Source: Candidatus Dormiibacterota bacterium
GTDB taxonomy: Bacteria > Chloroflexota > Dormibacteria > Aeolococcales > Aeolococcaceae
Assembly (NCBI GenBank): GCA_019245575.1
Contig: JAFARE010000013.1
Location: forward strand, 24,369 to 88,368
DNA length: 64,000 bases
Direction of reading: 5' to 3'
Shown piece after piece: positions 50,424 through 59,519 of the stretch. The notes beneath the pieces were generated by a model. The model had not been told where the DNA came from, searched no databases, and saw nothing but the letters and a program-made list of their open reading frames with translations. Positions within the stretch are counted from its first letter, which is position 1. Every line of letters begins with the position of its first letter. The position numbers and the translations under genes are program-made.

Positions 50424-52560
50424 GGCGCAGAGGGCGCAACGAGTTGGCTCCCGCGAGCAGCGTCGAACCGTTGTTGACCACCGTCGCCGCCAGCGGCGGG
50501 AGCGCTCCCGCCGTCGCGGCGGCGAGCGCCACGCCGTTGGGCACGCTGACAAACGCGATGTCCTGCCGCACCAGGCGCATGGTGAACCGCGCCATGTCGA
50601 TCGCATCGACAAGCAACGCCAGGTCCTCCGCCCCGAGCACGATGGCGGCGCTCTCCCGGGCCATGTCGGCGCCGCGGGCCACGGCGATGCCGAGGTCGGC
50701 CTCCGCCATCGCGGCGGCGTCGTTGATGCCGTCACCCACGACGGCGACGCGGCGGCCCTCGTCGCGCATCCGGCGAACCAGCTGCGCCTTCTCCTCCGGC
50801 ATGAGATGCGCGTGCACGCCGTCGAGCCCGAGCGAGTGCGCCACACGTTTGGCGACCGCTTCACGATCACCTGTCGCGAGCCAGAGCTGATTGACGCCGT
50901 GCGCGCGCAGCTCGTCGACGACCGCGCGCGCCTCGCTGCGCAGACCGTCCTGCACGCGCACCGTGCCGGCGAAACGGTGGTCGATCGCGACGTGCGCCAT
51001 CGACAGCTCGTTGGGCGGCGCCGCCGGTAGCCGCACGCCCGCACGGCGCAGGTACGTCCATCTGCCCACGTGCACGACGTGGCGCTCCACCTCTGCTTCG
51101 ACGCCCCCGCCGGGAGCGACGCGCACCGCGGCGGGCGCGGGGAGCTCGAGGCCGCACGAGCGCGCGTAGTGCCGGATGGCGCGCGCGATGGGGTGGGGCA
51201 GATGACCCTCGGCCGCGCCTGCGAGGCGGAGCAGCGCCGCCGCGTCGTGACCGTTGGCGGGGTCGATGCCGACCACGGTGGGACGTCCCGCGGTGAGCGT
51301 GCCCGTCTTGTCGAAGACGATCGTGTCGACGGAGGCGAGGGTCTCGATGGCGCGCCCGTTCTTGAAGAGCACATCGCGCCGCGCGGCGGCGATCATCGTC
51401 GCGAGGTACGCGGTGGGCACGGCGACGCGGATGCCCGTGCCGAAGTCGACGATCAGCATCGACACAACGCGGCCGATGTCGCCGGTGACTGCGAGCGCGA
51501 GGCCGCCCGAGAGCAGCATCGGCAGGACGAAGCGGTCGGCGATGCGGCGCGCGGTGTCGGTTGTCGGGGTGTTGGCCGCCAGCGCGTCCTCGATCGCGGC
51601 GGCGAGCCTGCCCGCACGCGTGCGCTCGCCGGTCGCGGCGATCTCCACGACCAGCCGTCCGTCGACCACGGTCGCGCCCGCGAGCACGTCGTCACCCGGT
51701 TCCACGGGCACGGGATACGGCTCGCCGGTCCAGGTGCGGTTGTCGACGCTGCCGGCCCCGCTCACGACCCTGCCGTCGACCGGCAGCGCCTCGCCCGCGT
51801 ACACGACGGCGCGATCGCCGACCGCCACAGACTCGACGGGCACGCGAGGCTCCGTGCCCGAACGCAGCACGCGCACACCCCGATCGTCGGCGATCATCCA
51901 GCGTCGAAAGGCCGTGCGCGCGCGGCCCGCCGCGTGGGCGCGCAGACGCTCGCCGCTCTCGATGAGCGCGACGGACACGCCCGCGGCGAGCACGTCGCCG
52001 GTTCCCAGCAGCAGGGTCACCGCCGTCGCGTCGAGCACGTCGATGGAGAGGCGGCGGCGGCGCGCCGTGGTCAGCGCGCGGCGGGCGATTGGGATCGCGC
52101 AGGAGGCGATGGCGAGCGATGAGATCGGCGCCACGCCGGCGAGACCCGCGCTGAGAGCCGCGGCCGGGACCAGAGCCTGGCGCCACCAGGGCGCGCTGCG
52201 CTGACGCGGTGGCGCGGACGCGTCGTCATGCGGGACCTGCTGCAGCAGCTCGTCGAGCGAGAGACCGCGGTCGTGACGCACGGCCAGCGAGCGCGTGGAC
52301 GCGGTCCAGCGCACATCGTGCACGCCGGTGGTGCGGCGCAGACGCGTGGCGATGCGCTGCCCGTGGCGTGCCTGCGACACCGGGATTCGCAGCCGTGCCC
52401 TGCCGGGGACGCGGTGGACGAGCCACTCGATGTCGAGAGGCGGAGGTGCGTCCCCGTCCTCGGGCGCCGCCGGAACTTGCGTCAGCGCACCGCCTCGCGC
52501 ACGTTGGGGTCGTGCAGCTTCATGTAGCTGTCGAACGCGTAGTACGCGAGCACGTACCAC
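50374..52560 (-). CDS. Heavy-metal-type P-type ATPase without a CPC motif
   Basis: 728 residues: an N-terminal metal-domain-like region (about 40-120), actuator with TGEPYPV, phosphorylation motif DKTGTLT near 417, and VGDGINDAAAMAEADLGIAVARG in the hinge. The membrane motif that is CPC or SPC in P1B pumps reads DFGTGIRVAVPTA near 373, so cysteine ligands are absent. Substrate is therefore uncertain: Mn, Zn, Co or something else. ATG 52560 overlaps the previous gene by 79 bp; no nearer ATG/GTG/TTG exists. It follows HMA-domain and small membrane genes. Confidence 0.93.
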   Translation of the reverse strand: MVRARVLRVRQLHEAARPQRARGGALTQVPAAPEDGDAPPPLDIEWLVHRVPGRARLRIPVSQARHGQRIATRLRRTTGVHDVRWTASTRSLAVRHDRGLSLDELLQQVPHDDASAPPRQRSAPWWRQALVPAAALSAGLAGVAPISSLAIASCAIPIARRALTTARRRRLSIDVLDATAVTLLLGTGDVLAAGVSVALIESGERLRAHAAGRARTAFRRWMIADDRGVRVLRSGTEPRVPVESVAVGDRAVVYAGEALPVDGRVVSGAGSVDNRTWTGEPYPVPVEPGDDVLAGATVVDGRLVVEIAATGERTRAGRLAAAIEDALAANTPTTDTARRIADRFVLPMLLSGGLALAVTGDIGRVVSMLIVDFGTGIRVAVPTAYLATMIAAARRDVLFKNGRAIETLASVDTIVFDKTGTLTAGRPTVVGIDPANGHDAAALLRLAGAAEGHLPHPIARAIRHYARSCGLELPAPAAVRVAPGGGVEAEVERHVVHVGRWTYLRRAGVRLPAAPPNELSMAHVAIDHRFAGTVRVQDGLRSEARAVVDELRAHGVNQLWLATGDREAVAKRVAHSLGLDGVHAHLMPEEKAQLVRRMRDEGRRVAVVGDGINDAAAMAEADLGIAVARGADMARESAAIVLGAEDLALLVDAIDMARFTMRLVRQDIAFVSVPNGVALAAATAGALPPLAATVVNNGSTLLAGANSLRPLRLRRSERARSAAAWREG

Positions 52561-53000
52561 GGTGCGTCGCGCACGCGCACGCCCTGACGCACGAGCTGGC
52601 GCAGCGCGAGGCCGGCAAATGCCGCCGGCACCAGCACGCGCAGGTCGACGCCGCCCTGCGTGGCGGCGTAGACGGAGCGATTCGCGCCGCCGAGGACGCC
52701 CTGGAGCCGATGTGCGACCTGGCTTCCCGGGCCATCGACACGCCGCCGCACCGCCGGCGGCTCGAGGCGCCGGAACATGTGGTCCGCCTCGCGCAGCATC
52801 GCCACCACCGCGGCGGCGTCCAGCTCAGCCGGGTCGTATGCGATGAGCGCGGAACCGGTGCGCGCATTGGTGCTCACAGACGCGCGGTCGCGCAGCTGGT
52901 CGTGCGCTGCGCGCAGCGCACGGGTCCGGTCGGCGCGCGTGCCCGCCACCCGCACGCGCATGCGGCCGGCTGCGCTGTGCGTGACCTCGGCGTCGCTCAC
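52482..53000 (-). CDS. HMA-like domain protein, partner of the P-type ATPase
   Basis: 172 residues. The first 85 resemble a ferredoxin-like HMA_2-type domain (AAGRMRVRVAG, ASVSTNARTGSALIAYDP) without CxxC. The rest is a helical region with GGVDLRVLVPAAFAGLALRQLVRQG, likely a hydrophobic hairpin. It lies between the DUF5132-like gene and the ATPase, with 4-bp overlap upstream. A chaperone or regulatory-domain role for the pump is inferred from context. Confidence 0.8.
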   Translation of the reverse strand: MSDAEVTHSAAGRMRVRVAGTRADRTRALRAAHDQLRDRASVSTNARTGSALIAYDPAELDAAAVVAMLREADHMFRRLEPPAVRRRVDGPGSQVAHRLQGVLGGANRSVYAATQGGVDLRVLVPAAFAGLALRQLVRQGVRVRDAPWYVLAYYAFDSYMKLHDPNVREAVR

Positions 53001-53311
53001 GCGCGGTGCTTGCTTGTGGGGCGGTCAGCGACCTCGCCGTTGGCCGCGACGACGGACACGGCCGTGCCGTCCAGCAGCGCCTGCTCGGCGTCGCGCTCCG
53101 CGCGCGCTTCGTAGTAGATGTCTTCGGCGCGTTCGCGCCCTTCAGCGATGAGCACCGTGAGCCGGTCCTTGGCCCACAGGCCCCCTTTGACAGCCGCCTT
53201 CGCCATCGGGCGCGCGCCGCCCCCGGCGACGGTTGTGATGCCCAGCGCGATGCCCATGCCCAGGCCCCACCCCAGGCCGCTGCCGACCGTGTTCAGAAGC
53301 TTCGTTCGCAT
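52997..53311 (-). CDS. Small membrane protein, PacL/DUF5132-like
   Basis: 104 residues: a glycine-rich membrane helix (about 10-32) and a long amphipathic helix (EGRERAEDIYYEARAERDAEQA), then a polar tail. This plan resembles the PacL (DUF1490) proteins of mycobacterial P-ATPase operons and DUF5132 proteins. The tail lacks the Asp/His metal motif of PacL. It starts the ATPase operon, overlapping the next gene by 4 bp (ATGA). A scaffold role is inference. Confidence 0.75.
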   Translation of the reverse strand: MRTKLLNTVGSGLGWGLGMGIALGITTVAGGGARPMAKAAVKGGLWAKDRLTVLIAEGRERAEDIYYEARAERDAEQALLDGTAVSVVAANGEVADRPTSKHRA

Positions 53312-53419
53312 CCTCTTCTCTCCGCGACGAGCGCGAGATCCAGGGCACCTACTCTACGATTAACGTCCAGTTCCACACTGGCAAAATGTGTCATCTGTTC
53401 ATGCCGTGGAGGAGGCGCG

Positions 53420-53734
53420 ATGGCTGCATCTGACCGCGGACTCGTCGCCCGTCTCGGCCCGCTCGAGGTGGACTGGCCGAGGTCTGTGGGCTACTTCGGC
53501 GGCGCCGCCCTGGCGGTCGGCCTGGGCATCATCGAGGCCCCGCTGGGGGTGGCGATCGCCGCCGTCCCCTTCGTGCGCATGCTGGCCGACCCGCGCGCGC
53601 CGCGCCGCTCGCGCGCCATCGGCCAGGTGTTCGAGGGGGCCATGAAACCGATCGGCAGCGACGGCGAGGGCACGGTGCGCCTCTCGCCCGCTGCTCCATT
53701 GCCCAAGACGGTTCGAAAAGGAGTGACGCGATGA
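53420..53734 (+). CDS. Small hydrophobic protein, paired with next gene
   Basis: 104 residues: RSVGYFGGAALAVGLGIIEAPLGVAIAAVPFVRML forms a glycine/alanine-rich helix hairpin; the rest is polar and basic. SD GGAGGAGG stands before ATG 53420. Its stop overlaps the next ATG (ATGA). The pattern (W..GAAALGVAEVVSAPIAVALAALP in the next gene) is shared, so both may be related subunits of a small membrane complex. Function unknown; divergent from the ATPase operon. Confidence 0.75.
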   Translation: MAASDRGLVARLGPLEVDWPRSVGYFGGAALAVGLGIIEAPLGVAIAAVPFVRMLADPRAPRRSRAIGQVFEGAMKPIGSDGEGTVRLSPAAPLPKTVRKGVTR

Positions 53735-53973
53735 ACTTGGTGCCATCGTTGACAAGAAATCAGTGGCTGTGGCTGGGCGGCGCGGCTGCCCTGGGTGTGG
53801 CCGAGGTGGTGAGCGCGCCGATTGCGGTGGCGCTCGCGGCGCTGCCGATCCTCGACAACCTGTCCTCGGAAGCCGCGCCCAAGGCGGCGTCGCGGAACGG
53901 GGTCAGTCCCGCGCGGCGAACTGCCTCGCGGCGGCGTCGCGCGGCACCGCGGCGAAGGTCTGCCGCGGTCTGA
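53731..53973 (+). CDS. Small hydrophobic protein, paralogous to the upstream one
   Basis: 80 residues: a hydrophobic hairpin (WLGGAAALGVAEVVSAPIAVALAALP) similar to that of the gene upstream, and a basic Arg-rich tail. AAGGAG precedes the ATG. Co-translated with the upstream gene. I cannot name a family. Confidence 0.72.
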   Translation: MNLVPSLTRNQWLWLGGAAALGVAEVVSAPIAVALAALPILDNLSSEAAPKAASRNGVSPARRTASRRRRAAPRRRSAAV

Positions 53974-54148
53974 TCACGCCGAGCCGGGCTGCCGCCGCGA
54001 TGGCCAGCGCGGTCCGGACATCAGCGACCTCGAGCGTGAAGAGCAGCGCCGCGTTGGCGGCGCGGGCCAGGCTGTGACGCTCGCTGCGAGTGGCCGGCAT
54101 CCACGCGCAGCATGCCAGCAGATGCGCCGCAGTGGGGTGAAAACGCGA

Positions 54149-55030
54149 TTAAGACGTGCGGACGGTGCGAAGGACGTCGCCGGTTGAGTCGCGCAGGGGA
54201 CGCAGGCGCAGGCCCGCGCCGCGCGCCGCCGCGCTGCTGAGCGTGTAGATCCCCCAGTCCACCGGCCCGCTGGCGATGCACAGCGGAAAATCGAGCGAAT
54301 CGACGTGCTCGAGTTCGACGCTGACCCCGGCCACGCCGGCGATGACCTCGACCATGCCGCGCAGTGTCAGGCGTTCCACCGGCGCCGTCACGTTGAACGT
54401 GCCGCGGAGGGACTGCTCCGCGGCGTGCACTGCGAAGGCGGCAAGGTCGCCGGCGTCGACCAGCTGGACCGGCTGGTCGTCGCGCGCGGGCACGCGGAGA
54501 CGGCCTCCCTGCGCGATGCGTTTCACCCACCACGCGAAGCGATCGGTGGGGTCGTGCTCCCCGATGACGATGGTGGGTCGCAGCACGGTGAGGCTGTCCG
54601 TCGCGTCGCGCATCGCGCGCTCGCACAGCACCTTGAGCTCGCCGTACGCAGCCCGGGGGTCCGGTGGGACGTTGGCCTCGTCGGCGTCGGCAAGCGGCGC
54701 TGACTCGTCGGCGCCCTCGGCGACGGCGTCCGCATAGACGGACACCGTCGAGATGAACACGTGGTGGGCCGCCCGGCCGCGCAGGGCGCGCATCGCACTC
54801 CGCACCTGCTCGGGGCGGTACGCCGTGACGTCGACCACCGCGTCCCAGGACTGCTCGCCGATGCGCTCGATGGCGTCCGTGTTGCGGTCGCCCAGAATGC
54901 GCGGCACCTCGGGGAAGCTGGCCGTGTCGGAGCCGCGGTTGAACAGCGTCACGTCGTGGCCCCCGCGCAGCGCGGCCTCGACGATCGCGCGCCCCACGAA
55001 GCGCGTGCCGCCGATGACCAGCAGCCTCAT
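54149..55030 (-). CDS. NAD-dependent epimerase/dehydratase family protein
   Basis: 293 residues of extended SDR fold: GGTRFVGRAIV (7-17), VDVTAYRPEQ, the active region STVSVYAD, and YGELKVLCE with the catalytic Tyr/Lys. Such proteins act on nucleotide-sugars or related carbonyls; related chloroplast-type sequences bind RNA. Its ATG overlaps the stop of the spermidine-synthase-like gene (ATGA), so both share a transcript. Substrate unknown. Confidence 0.92.
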   Translation of the reverse strand: MRLLVIGGTRFVGRAIVEAALRGGHDVTLFNRGSDTASFPEVPRILGDRNTDAIERIGEQSWDAVVDVTAYRPEQVRSAMRALRGRAAHHVFISTVSVYADAVAEGADESAPLADADEANVPPDPRAAYGELKVLCERAMRDATDSLTVLRPTIVIGEHDPTDRFAWWVKRIAQGGRLRVPARDDQPVQLVDAGDLAAFAVHAAEQSLRGTFNVTAPVERLTLRGMVEVIAGVAGVSVELEHVDSLDFPLCIASGPVDWGIYTLSSAAARGAGLRLRPLRDSTGDVLRTVRTS

Positions 55031-57366
55031 GGGGCGAGGGAGCGAAGCTGGGCGTAGGTCACGCTGTGATGGCTGCCGGAGGCGAACAGCTGGTGCAGCA
55101 GGTAGTACTCGGTGAGCGGGCGGTCGTCCGTGATCAGCTGCACGTTGCCGGTGAAGCGGTCGACCTGGTCGTCGTAGAGCCAGCGAGCCTCGTCCATCAA
55201 CACCGGCCACGGCTGCTTGGGCAGGTACTGGTAGTCGGGCGCGTCACTGATGTCGCTGATGGCCGAGGACGAGTCGAAGAGTGCCGCTGCCTGCGAGTCG
55301 TTCCAGGTCATCGGGGCGTCGGAGCCGAGCATGTACATCCCGCCGTGGCGTGGGCTCAGCAGCACCAGCATGTGCGGGAACGCGGAGCGAAACGTGGCGA
55401 GATGCTCGCGCAGCTGCTCGAGGTCGACGCCGAAGTAGAGCCACTGCAGCATCATGCCGCCGGGGTTCAGACGCGCCCTCGCGTCGGCGTAGAACTCCTT
55501 GGTGTACAGGACGACGGTCCCGGCGCTCTCGATCGGTGGAGGCGGGTCGACCGAGATGATGTCGTACGTCCGCGACGAGTTGCGCACATAGTTGCGCCCG
55601 TCGGCCGTGATGACTCGCGCGTGCGGGCTGTGCAGAAAGCTGTTCGCGTCGGGATAGAACGTCGGCATCTGCAGCGGGACAGACGGCGAGAGGTCGACGG
55701 CGTCGACGTCCATGCCCAGGAGCAGCGCCGAGCGGAAGGTCGTGCCCATGCCGAAGCAGATGTCGAGGAAGTGCTGCGCGTTGGGCCGCAGCAGCCTGGG
55801 GATGTACGCCATCAGCTTGGTGTCGACGCTGAGCGCCGTCATCGCGGTGCCGGTGACGTAGAGCCGGCGCAGGTACGCCGGTCCGCCCACGGCGTCGACG
55901 GTCGCGATGCGGTCCTCGGTGTGATGCAGGGGAAGGCCGCGAGCCTGCACGTTCCGTTCGGTTGCAGTGAGCAGCAGCGGTGACCCGGTGGCCACGAGCA
56001 GCGGAGGCACGATCGTCACCGCCGCGGTCACCGCGATCAGGCGGAGCCCGCTGACGTGCCGGGCCGCGCCGCCCGCGTACAGCAGCAGCAGCGCCACCAG
56101 CGCGTCGGCGGCGCCGAGCACGAGGATGGACCCGTTGGTGCCCAGCGTGCCGGCGAGCACGAAGGCGGCCGCCAGTGACCCGAGGATCGAGCCCACCGTG
56201 TTCCACGCGTACAGCACGCCGATGCTGCGCGAGCCGTGCGCGGGAGTTCGCGTCAGGAGTCGAGCGGCGAGCGGGAACGCATAGCCCATGCAGAACGTGG
56301 CGGGCAGCAGCATCACGGCGCGCGCGATGTTCGTGTTGGTGATCCACATCGTCGCCAGCGGCACGGTGACCACCGCGCTGACGGCCATGCCGACGAACGC
56401 CACCGCAAGGGCGGCCGGAGTGTCGCGGGCCGGCGAGCTGACGCGCCGGTACACGGCGCCGCCCGCGCCGATGCCGAGCAGGTAAATGGCGAGGATGACG
56501 ACGAAGATGTAGATGCGTGAGCCCGTGCCCTCGGCGAGCATGCGCGTCCACAGCACCTCAAGGCTCAGCGCGACGAACCCGGAGACGAACGTGCCCGCGT
56601 ACAGCAGGGCACGCAGCCGCCGGTCGGATGCGGATCCGGCGCCGCCATCGCCGATCGCGCTGGACGGGTGCTCCACGGCCGCGGGCTGCATGCGCACCGC
56701 GAACAGCAGCGCCACGCATCCCGCGATGGCGTTGAGCGCCACGGCCACGTGCGCGGTGGAGGACAGGCCGATCAGCTCGATGAGCACGAGGCCCGACACG
56801 AGCGTTCCCACCATGGCGCCGAGCGTGTTGGCGCTGTAGAGGCGGCCCATGTGCGCTCCCGCGGTGTGCAGCGACGTGACCATGTGGCGCGTGAGCAGGG
56901 GGAGCGTGAGCCCCATGAGGAACGTGACCGGCGTCACGGTGGCCAGCGACAGCAGCACCCGCACCAGCGTCAGCTGCCCGGGCGAGGCCGTGTCGTACGC
57001 GCCGTGATAGACGCCCTCGATCAGGGTGAAGCCGAGCGGGACGAGCAGGGCTGTCGCGCCGACCAGCAGCTCCACCACGCCGTACACGGCCAGGGGCCGG
57101 CGCAGCCGGGGGGCGAGCAGGCCTCCCACCAGGCCGCCGAGGCCCAGCCCCGCCATGAACGCGGTGACGATGGCGCCGATCGCCTCCGTCGTGTTCCCGA
57201 ACACGAGGACGAGCTCGCGCGACCACACCACCTGGTACACGAGCCCTGCCGCCCCGGAGAGGACGAAGACACCGATGACCACGCCATCGGCCAGGCGTCT
57301 GCCCGCGTCCGAGATTCGCCCGGGACGCGAGCGGACCTCAGGTCGCTCCGCTTGCTGGACGGCCAC
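55027..57366 (-). CDS. Fused membrane transporter-like / spermidine synthase-like protein
   Basis: 779 residues: about 12-14 membrane helices (about 25-500) with a Gly-rich opening helix GAAGLVYQVVWSRELVLVFGN, then a cytosolic methyltransferase-fold domain (DICFGMGTTFRSALLLGMDVDAVDLSPSVP, ADGRNYVRNSSRTYDIISVDPPPP). The fused MFS/spermidine-synthase family is known in soil bacteria and eukaryotic-like lineages; whether it makes polyamines is untested. GTG start; operon with the epimerase gene. Confidence 0.92.
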   Translation of the reverse strand: MAVQQAERPEVRSRPGRISDAGRRLADGVVIGVFVLSGAAGLVYQVVWSRELVLVFGNTTEAIGAIVTAFMAGLGLGGLVGGLLAPRLRRPLAVYGVVELLVGATALLVPLGFTLIEGVYHGAYDTASPGQLTLVRVLLSLATVTPVTFLMGLTLPLLTRHMVTSLHTAGAHMGRLYSANTLGAMVGTLVSGLVLIELIGLSSTAHVAVALNAIAGCVALLFAVRMQPAAVEHPSSAIGDGGAGSASDRRLRALLYAGTFVSGFVALSLEVLWTRMLAEGTGSRIYIFVVILAIYLLGIGAGGAVYRRVSSPARDTPAALAVAFVGMAVSAVVTVPLATMWITNTNIARAVMLLPATFCMGYAFPLAARLLTRTPAHGSRSIGVLYAWNTVGSILGSLAAAFVLAGTLGTNGSILVLGAADALVALLLLYAGGAARHVSGLRLIAVTAAVTIVPPLLVATGSPLLLTATERNVQARGLPLHHTEDRIATVDAVGGPAYLRRLYVTGTAMTALSVDTKLMAYIPRLLRPNAQHFLDICFGMGTTFRSALLLGMDVDAVDLSPSVPLQMPTFYPDANSFLHSPHARVITADGRNYVRNSSRTYDIISVDPPPPIESAGTVVLYTKEFYADARARLNPGGMMLQWLYFGVDLEQLREHLATFRSAFPHMLVLLSPRHGGMYMLGSDAPMTWNDSQAAALFDSSSAISDISDAPDYQYLPKQPWPVLMDEARWLYDDQVDRFTGNVQLITDDRPLTEYYLLHQLFASGSHHSVTYAQLRSLAP

Positions 57367-57449
57367 CGGCGGCTATCTTCCCAGCCTGACACCGGGGTGG
57401 GGCCGCGGCGCGATGCGTAGCCGCTGCCGCAGGTGGGCAGAATCGACGC

Positions 57450-58196
57450 ATGGGCACGGCATCGGTCATCGACGTCAGCGACGCCACGTTCGACGCCGAT
57501 GTCGTCGAGGCGTCGCGCCAGGCGCCGGTCGTGGTCGATTTCTGGGCGGCATGGTGCGGTCCCTGCCGCGCGCTCGGGCCGATGCTGGAGGAGGTCGTCT
57601 CCGCCCGCGCCGGGGTGACGCTGGCCAAGGTCGACGTCGACCACAACCCCGCGACCGCCACACGCTTCGCCGTCCGAGGCATTCCCGCCGTCAAGGCCTT
57701 CCGCGACGGCCGCGTGGTGAACGAGTTCGTCGGGCTGCAGCCGCGCAGCGTCGTCGAGCGCTTCGTCGAAGGGCTCGCGCCGGCGCCGGCGGAAGCGCTG
57801 CCGGCGGACGAAGCAGGGCTGCGCGCGGTGCTGCGCGACCGTCCCGACAGCGTCGCGGCCGCCCGGGCGATGGCAGCGCTGCTCCTCGACCAGGGTCGCA
57901 TCGAGGAGGCCGAGCCGCTGCTGGCACCGCACGCGCATGACGCTGTGAGCGACGGCCTGCTGGCCCGGGTGGAACTCCTGCGCGAGGGCGGCGAGGCGCT
58001 GCCCGCTGCACTGCGCGCCGGTGGCGGCGCCGGCGACCTGGCGGCGCTGCACCATGTCATCAGCGCGATACGGACGGCTTCACCCCAGACCAGGTCGCGT
58101 TTGCGCCGCGTCGTGCTCGGTGCGCTCGCCTCGCACGACGACCACGGCGCCGAGGTCGAGGCGCTGCGCCGCGACCTGGCGAGCGCGCTGTTCTGA
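57450..58196 (+). CDS. Thioredoxin-TPR protein (CnoX/YbbN-like)
   Basis: 248 residues: a thioredoxin domain (about 1-105, active site WAAWCGPC near 31-38, cis-Pro in RGIPAVKAF) and a C-terminal helical region of TPR-like repeats (ALPADEAGLRAVLRDRPDSVAAARAMAALLLDQGRIEEAEPLL). This is the CnoX plan, a redox chaperone that hands oxidised proteins to GroEL. CAGAAT, 6 nt before ATG 57450, may be a weak -10 of a leaderless message. Confidence 0.92.
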   Translation: MGTASVIDVSDATFDADVVEASRQAPVVVDFWAAWCGPCRALGPMLEEVVSARAGVTLAKVDVDHNPATATRFAVRGIPAVKAFRDGRVVNEFVGLQPRSVVERFVEGLAPAPAEALPADEAGLRAVLRDRPDSVAAARAMAALLLDQGRIEEAEPLLAPHAHDAVSDGLLARVELLREGGEALPAALRAGGGAGDLAALHHVISAIRTASPQTRSRLRRVVLGALASHDDHGAEVEALRRDLASALF

Positions 58197-58204
58197 GCGC
58201 GCCG

Positions 58205-59431
58205 CTAGCCGACCGGCTGCGCTTCGAGCGAACGGGTCAGGGCCAGGCGGCGCTGCCGCGAGACGTCCCGCTGGCGCGCGGCGACCGCGGTCCGGTCCCG
58301 CCCGAAGTCGGTGCTTCGCGCGTACTCCAGCACGGGTTCGAGCAGCTGGGACGTGCTGGGCGGCTCGATGCCCTGCGGGCCCAGGAGGCCCGTCGCATTG
58401 CGCGTGTCGAAGCGCGAACCGTCGCGGAAGTAGGGGAGATACTGCCGCGCCGCGTTGCCGAACCGGCGCCACGGTCCAACGCGCAGCGCCGACGACACGA
58501 GCGGAACCATCACGCCGCCGAGCACCCCTGACACGAAGCGCGGCGGAGCCACGCCGAATGCACGCGCAGCGAGTGCTCCGATGACACGCGCGTCGCTGGC
58601 GCGTTCGCCGGCCGCGAGCGCGTACGTCGTGCCCGCCTGACCGTCGAACAGCGCGGCGATGGTGCCGCGCGCCACATAGTCGACCGGCACCACGTCGACG
58701 GGCAGTGACGGGTCGGCCGGCGCCAGGCGCAGCAGGCCGTCGGCGTAGACCCGGAGCGGCCAGTAGATGACGTTGAACGTCGTGGTCGCGCCCCATCGCG
58801 AGTCGCCGATGACGATCGACGGGCGCACCACCGTGGTGGGAACAGTCTGCTGCCGCGCGTGCACCACGAGCTCGGCTTCGAACTTGGACTGCTCGTACGT
58901 GTTGCGAAAGCGCTGCCCCACGTCGAGCTGGTCTTCGGCGAACGGCTCGCGATGTCGCCCGCTGACGAACGCGGTGCTCACGTACACCATGCGCTGCAAG
59001 CGCCCGCGGCGAAAGGCCTCCTGCGCGAAGTCCAGCATCGCGACCGTGCCACCGCCGTTGATGCGGCGCGCGTCGGCGAGCGGCAGGTCGAATCGCACAG
59101 ATGCGGCGCTGTGGATGACGTGCGTGGTCCGTCGCAGGACGTGCTCGCGCCGGCGCGGTGTCATGCCCAGTCGTGGCAGCGTGACGTCGCCGCGAACCGC
59201 GCTGACGCGCGCCTGCAACATGCGCGCAGCCTCGCGGCCGAACAGCGCGTCGAGCGCGGCGATGAGACGGTTCCGAGCCTCTGCGGCGGTGCGCGCGCGC
59301 ACCAGGCAGCTGACGTGCGCATTGCTCTCGGTCAGCAGCTGGCACAGGATCTCGCGGCCCAGGAACCCGGTGACGCCCGTCAGCAGCACCGAGCATTCGG
59401 CCTGCGCCGCGCGATGTGCGCGCTGAGTCAT
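58205..59431 (-). CDS. Thioester-reductase-like NAD-binding protein (fatty acyl-CoA reductase type)
   Basis: About 408 residues of extended SDR (NAD_binding_4, 'male sterility' type): GVTGFLGREIL (about 19-29), HSAASVRFDLPL, and the catalytic YEQSKFE. Such proteins reduce acyl thioesters to aldehydes or alcohols (lipid, wax or polyketide release). No carrier protein or synthase is next to it, so the substrate is open. ATG 59431 is chosen because GGAGGT lies 8 nt upstream. Confidence 0.9.
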   Translation of the reverse strand: MTQRAHRAAQAECSVLLTGVTGFLGREILCQLLTESNAHVSCLVRARTAAEARNRLIAALDALFGREAARMLQARVSAVRGDVTLPRLGMTPRRREHVLRRTTHVIHSAASVRFDLPLADARRINGGGTVAMLDFAQEAFRRGRLQRMVYVSTAFVSGRHREPFAEDQLDVGQRFRNTYEQSKFEAELVVHARQQTVPTTVVRPSIVIGDSRWGATTTFNVIYWPLRVYADGLLRLAPADPSLPVDVVPVDYVARGTIAALFDGQAGTTYALAAGERASDARVIGALAARAFGVAPPRFVSGVLGGVMVPLVSSALRVGPWRRFGNAARQYLPYFRDGSRFDTRNATGLLGPQGIEPPSTSQLLEPVLEYARSTDFGRDRTAVAARQRDVSRQRRLALTRSLEAQPVG

Positions 59432-59519
59432 GCACGTACCTCCAGGAGCCGGACGGGCAACACTACCGGCTGCGCCTCGGGCGCGCAAGCCGCGCATCCG
59501 CAGCACGCGCGCGTGACGC

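Noticed and set aside
53903..54100. 65-residue minus-strand frame between the small hydrophobic gene and the epimerase
   Set aside because: Overlaps the end of a better-supported gene and has no ribosome site; composition is only weakly protein-like.
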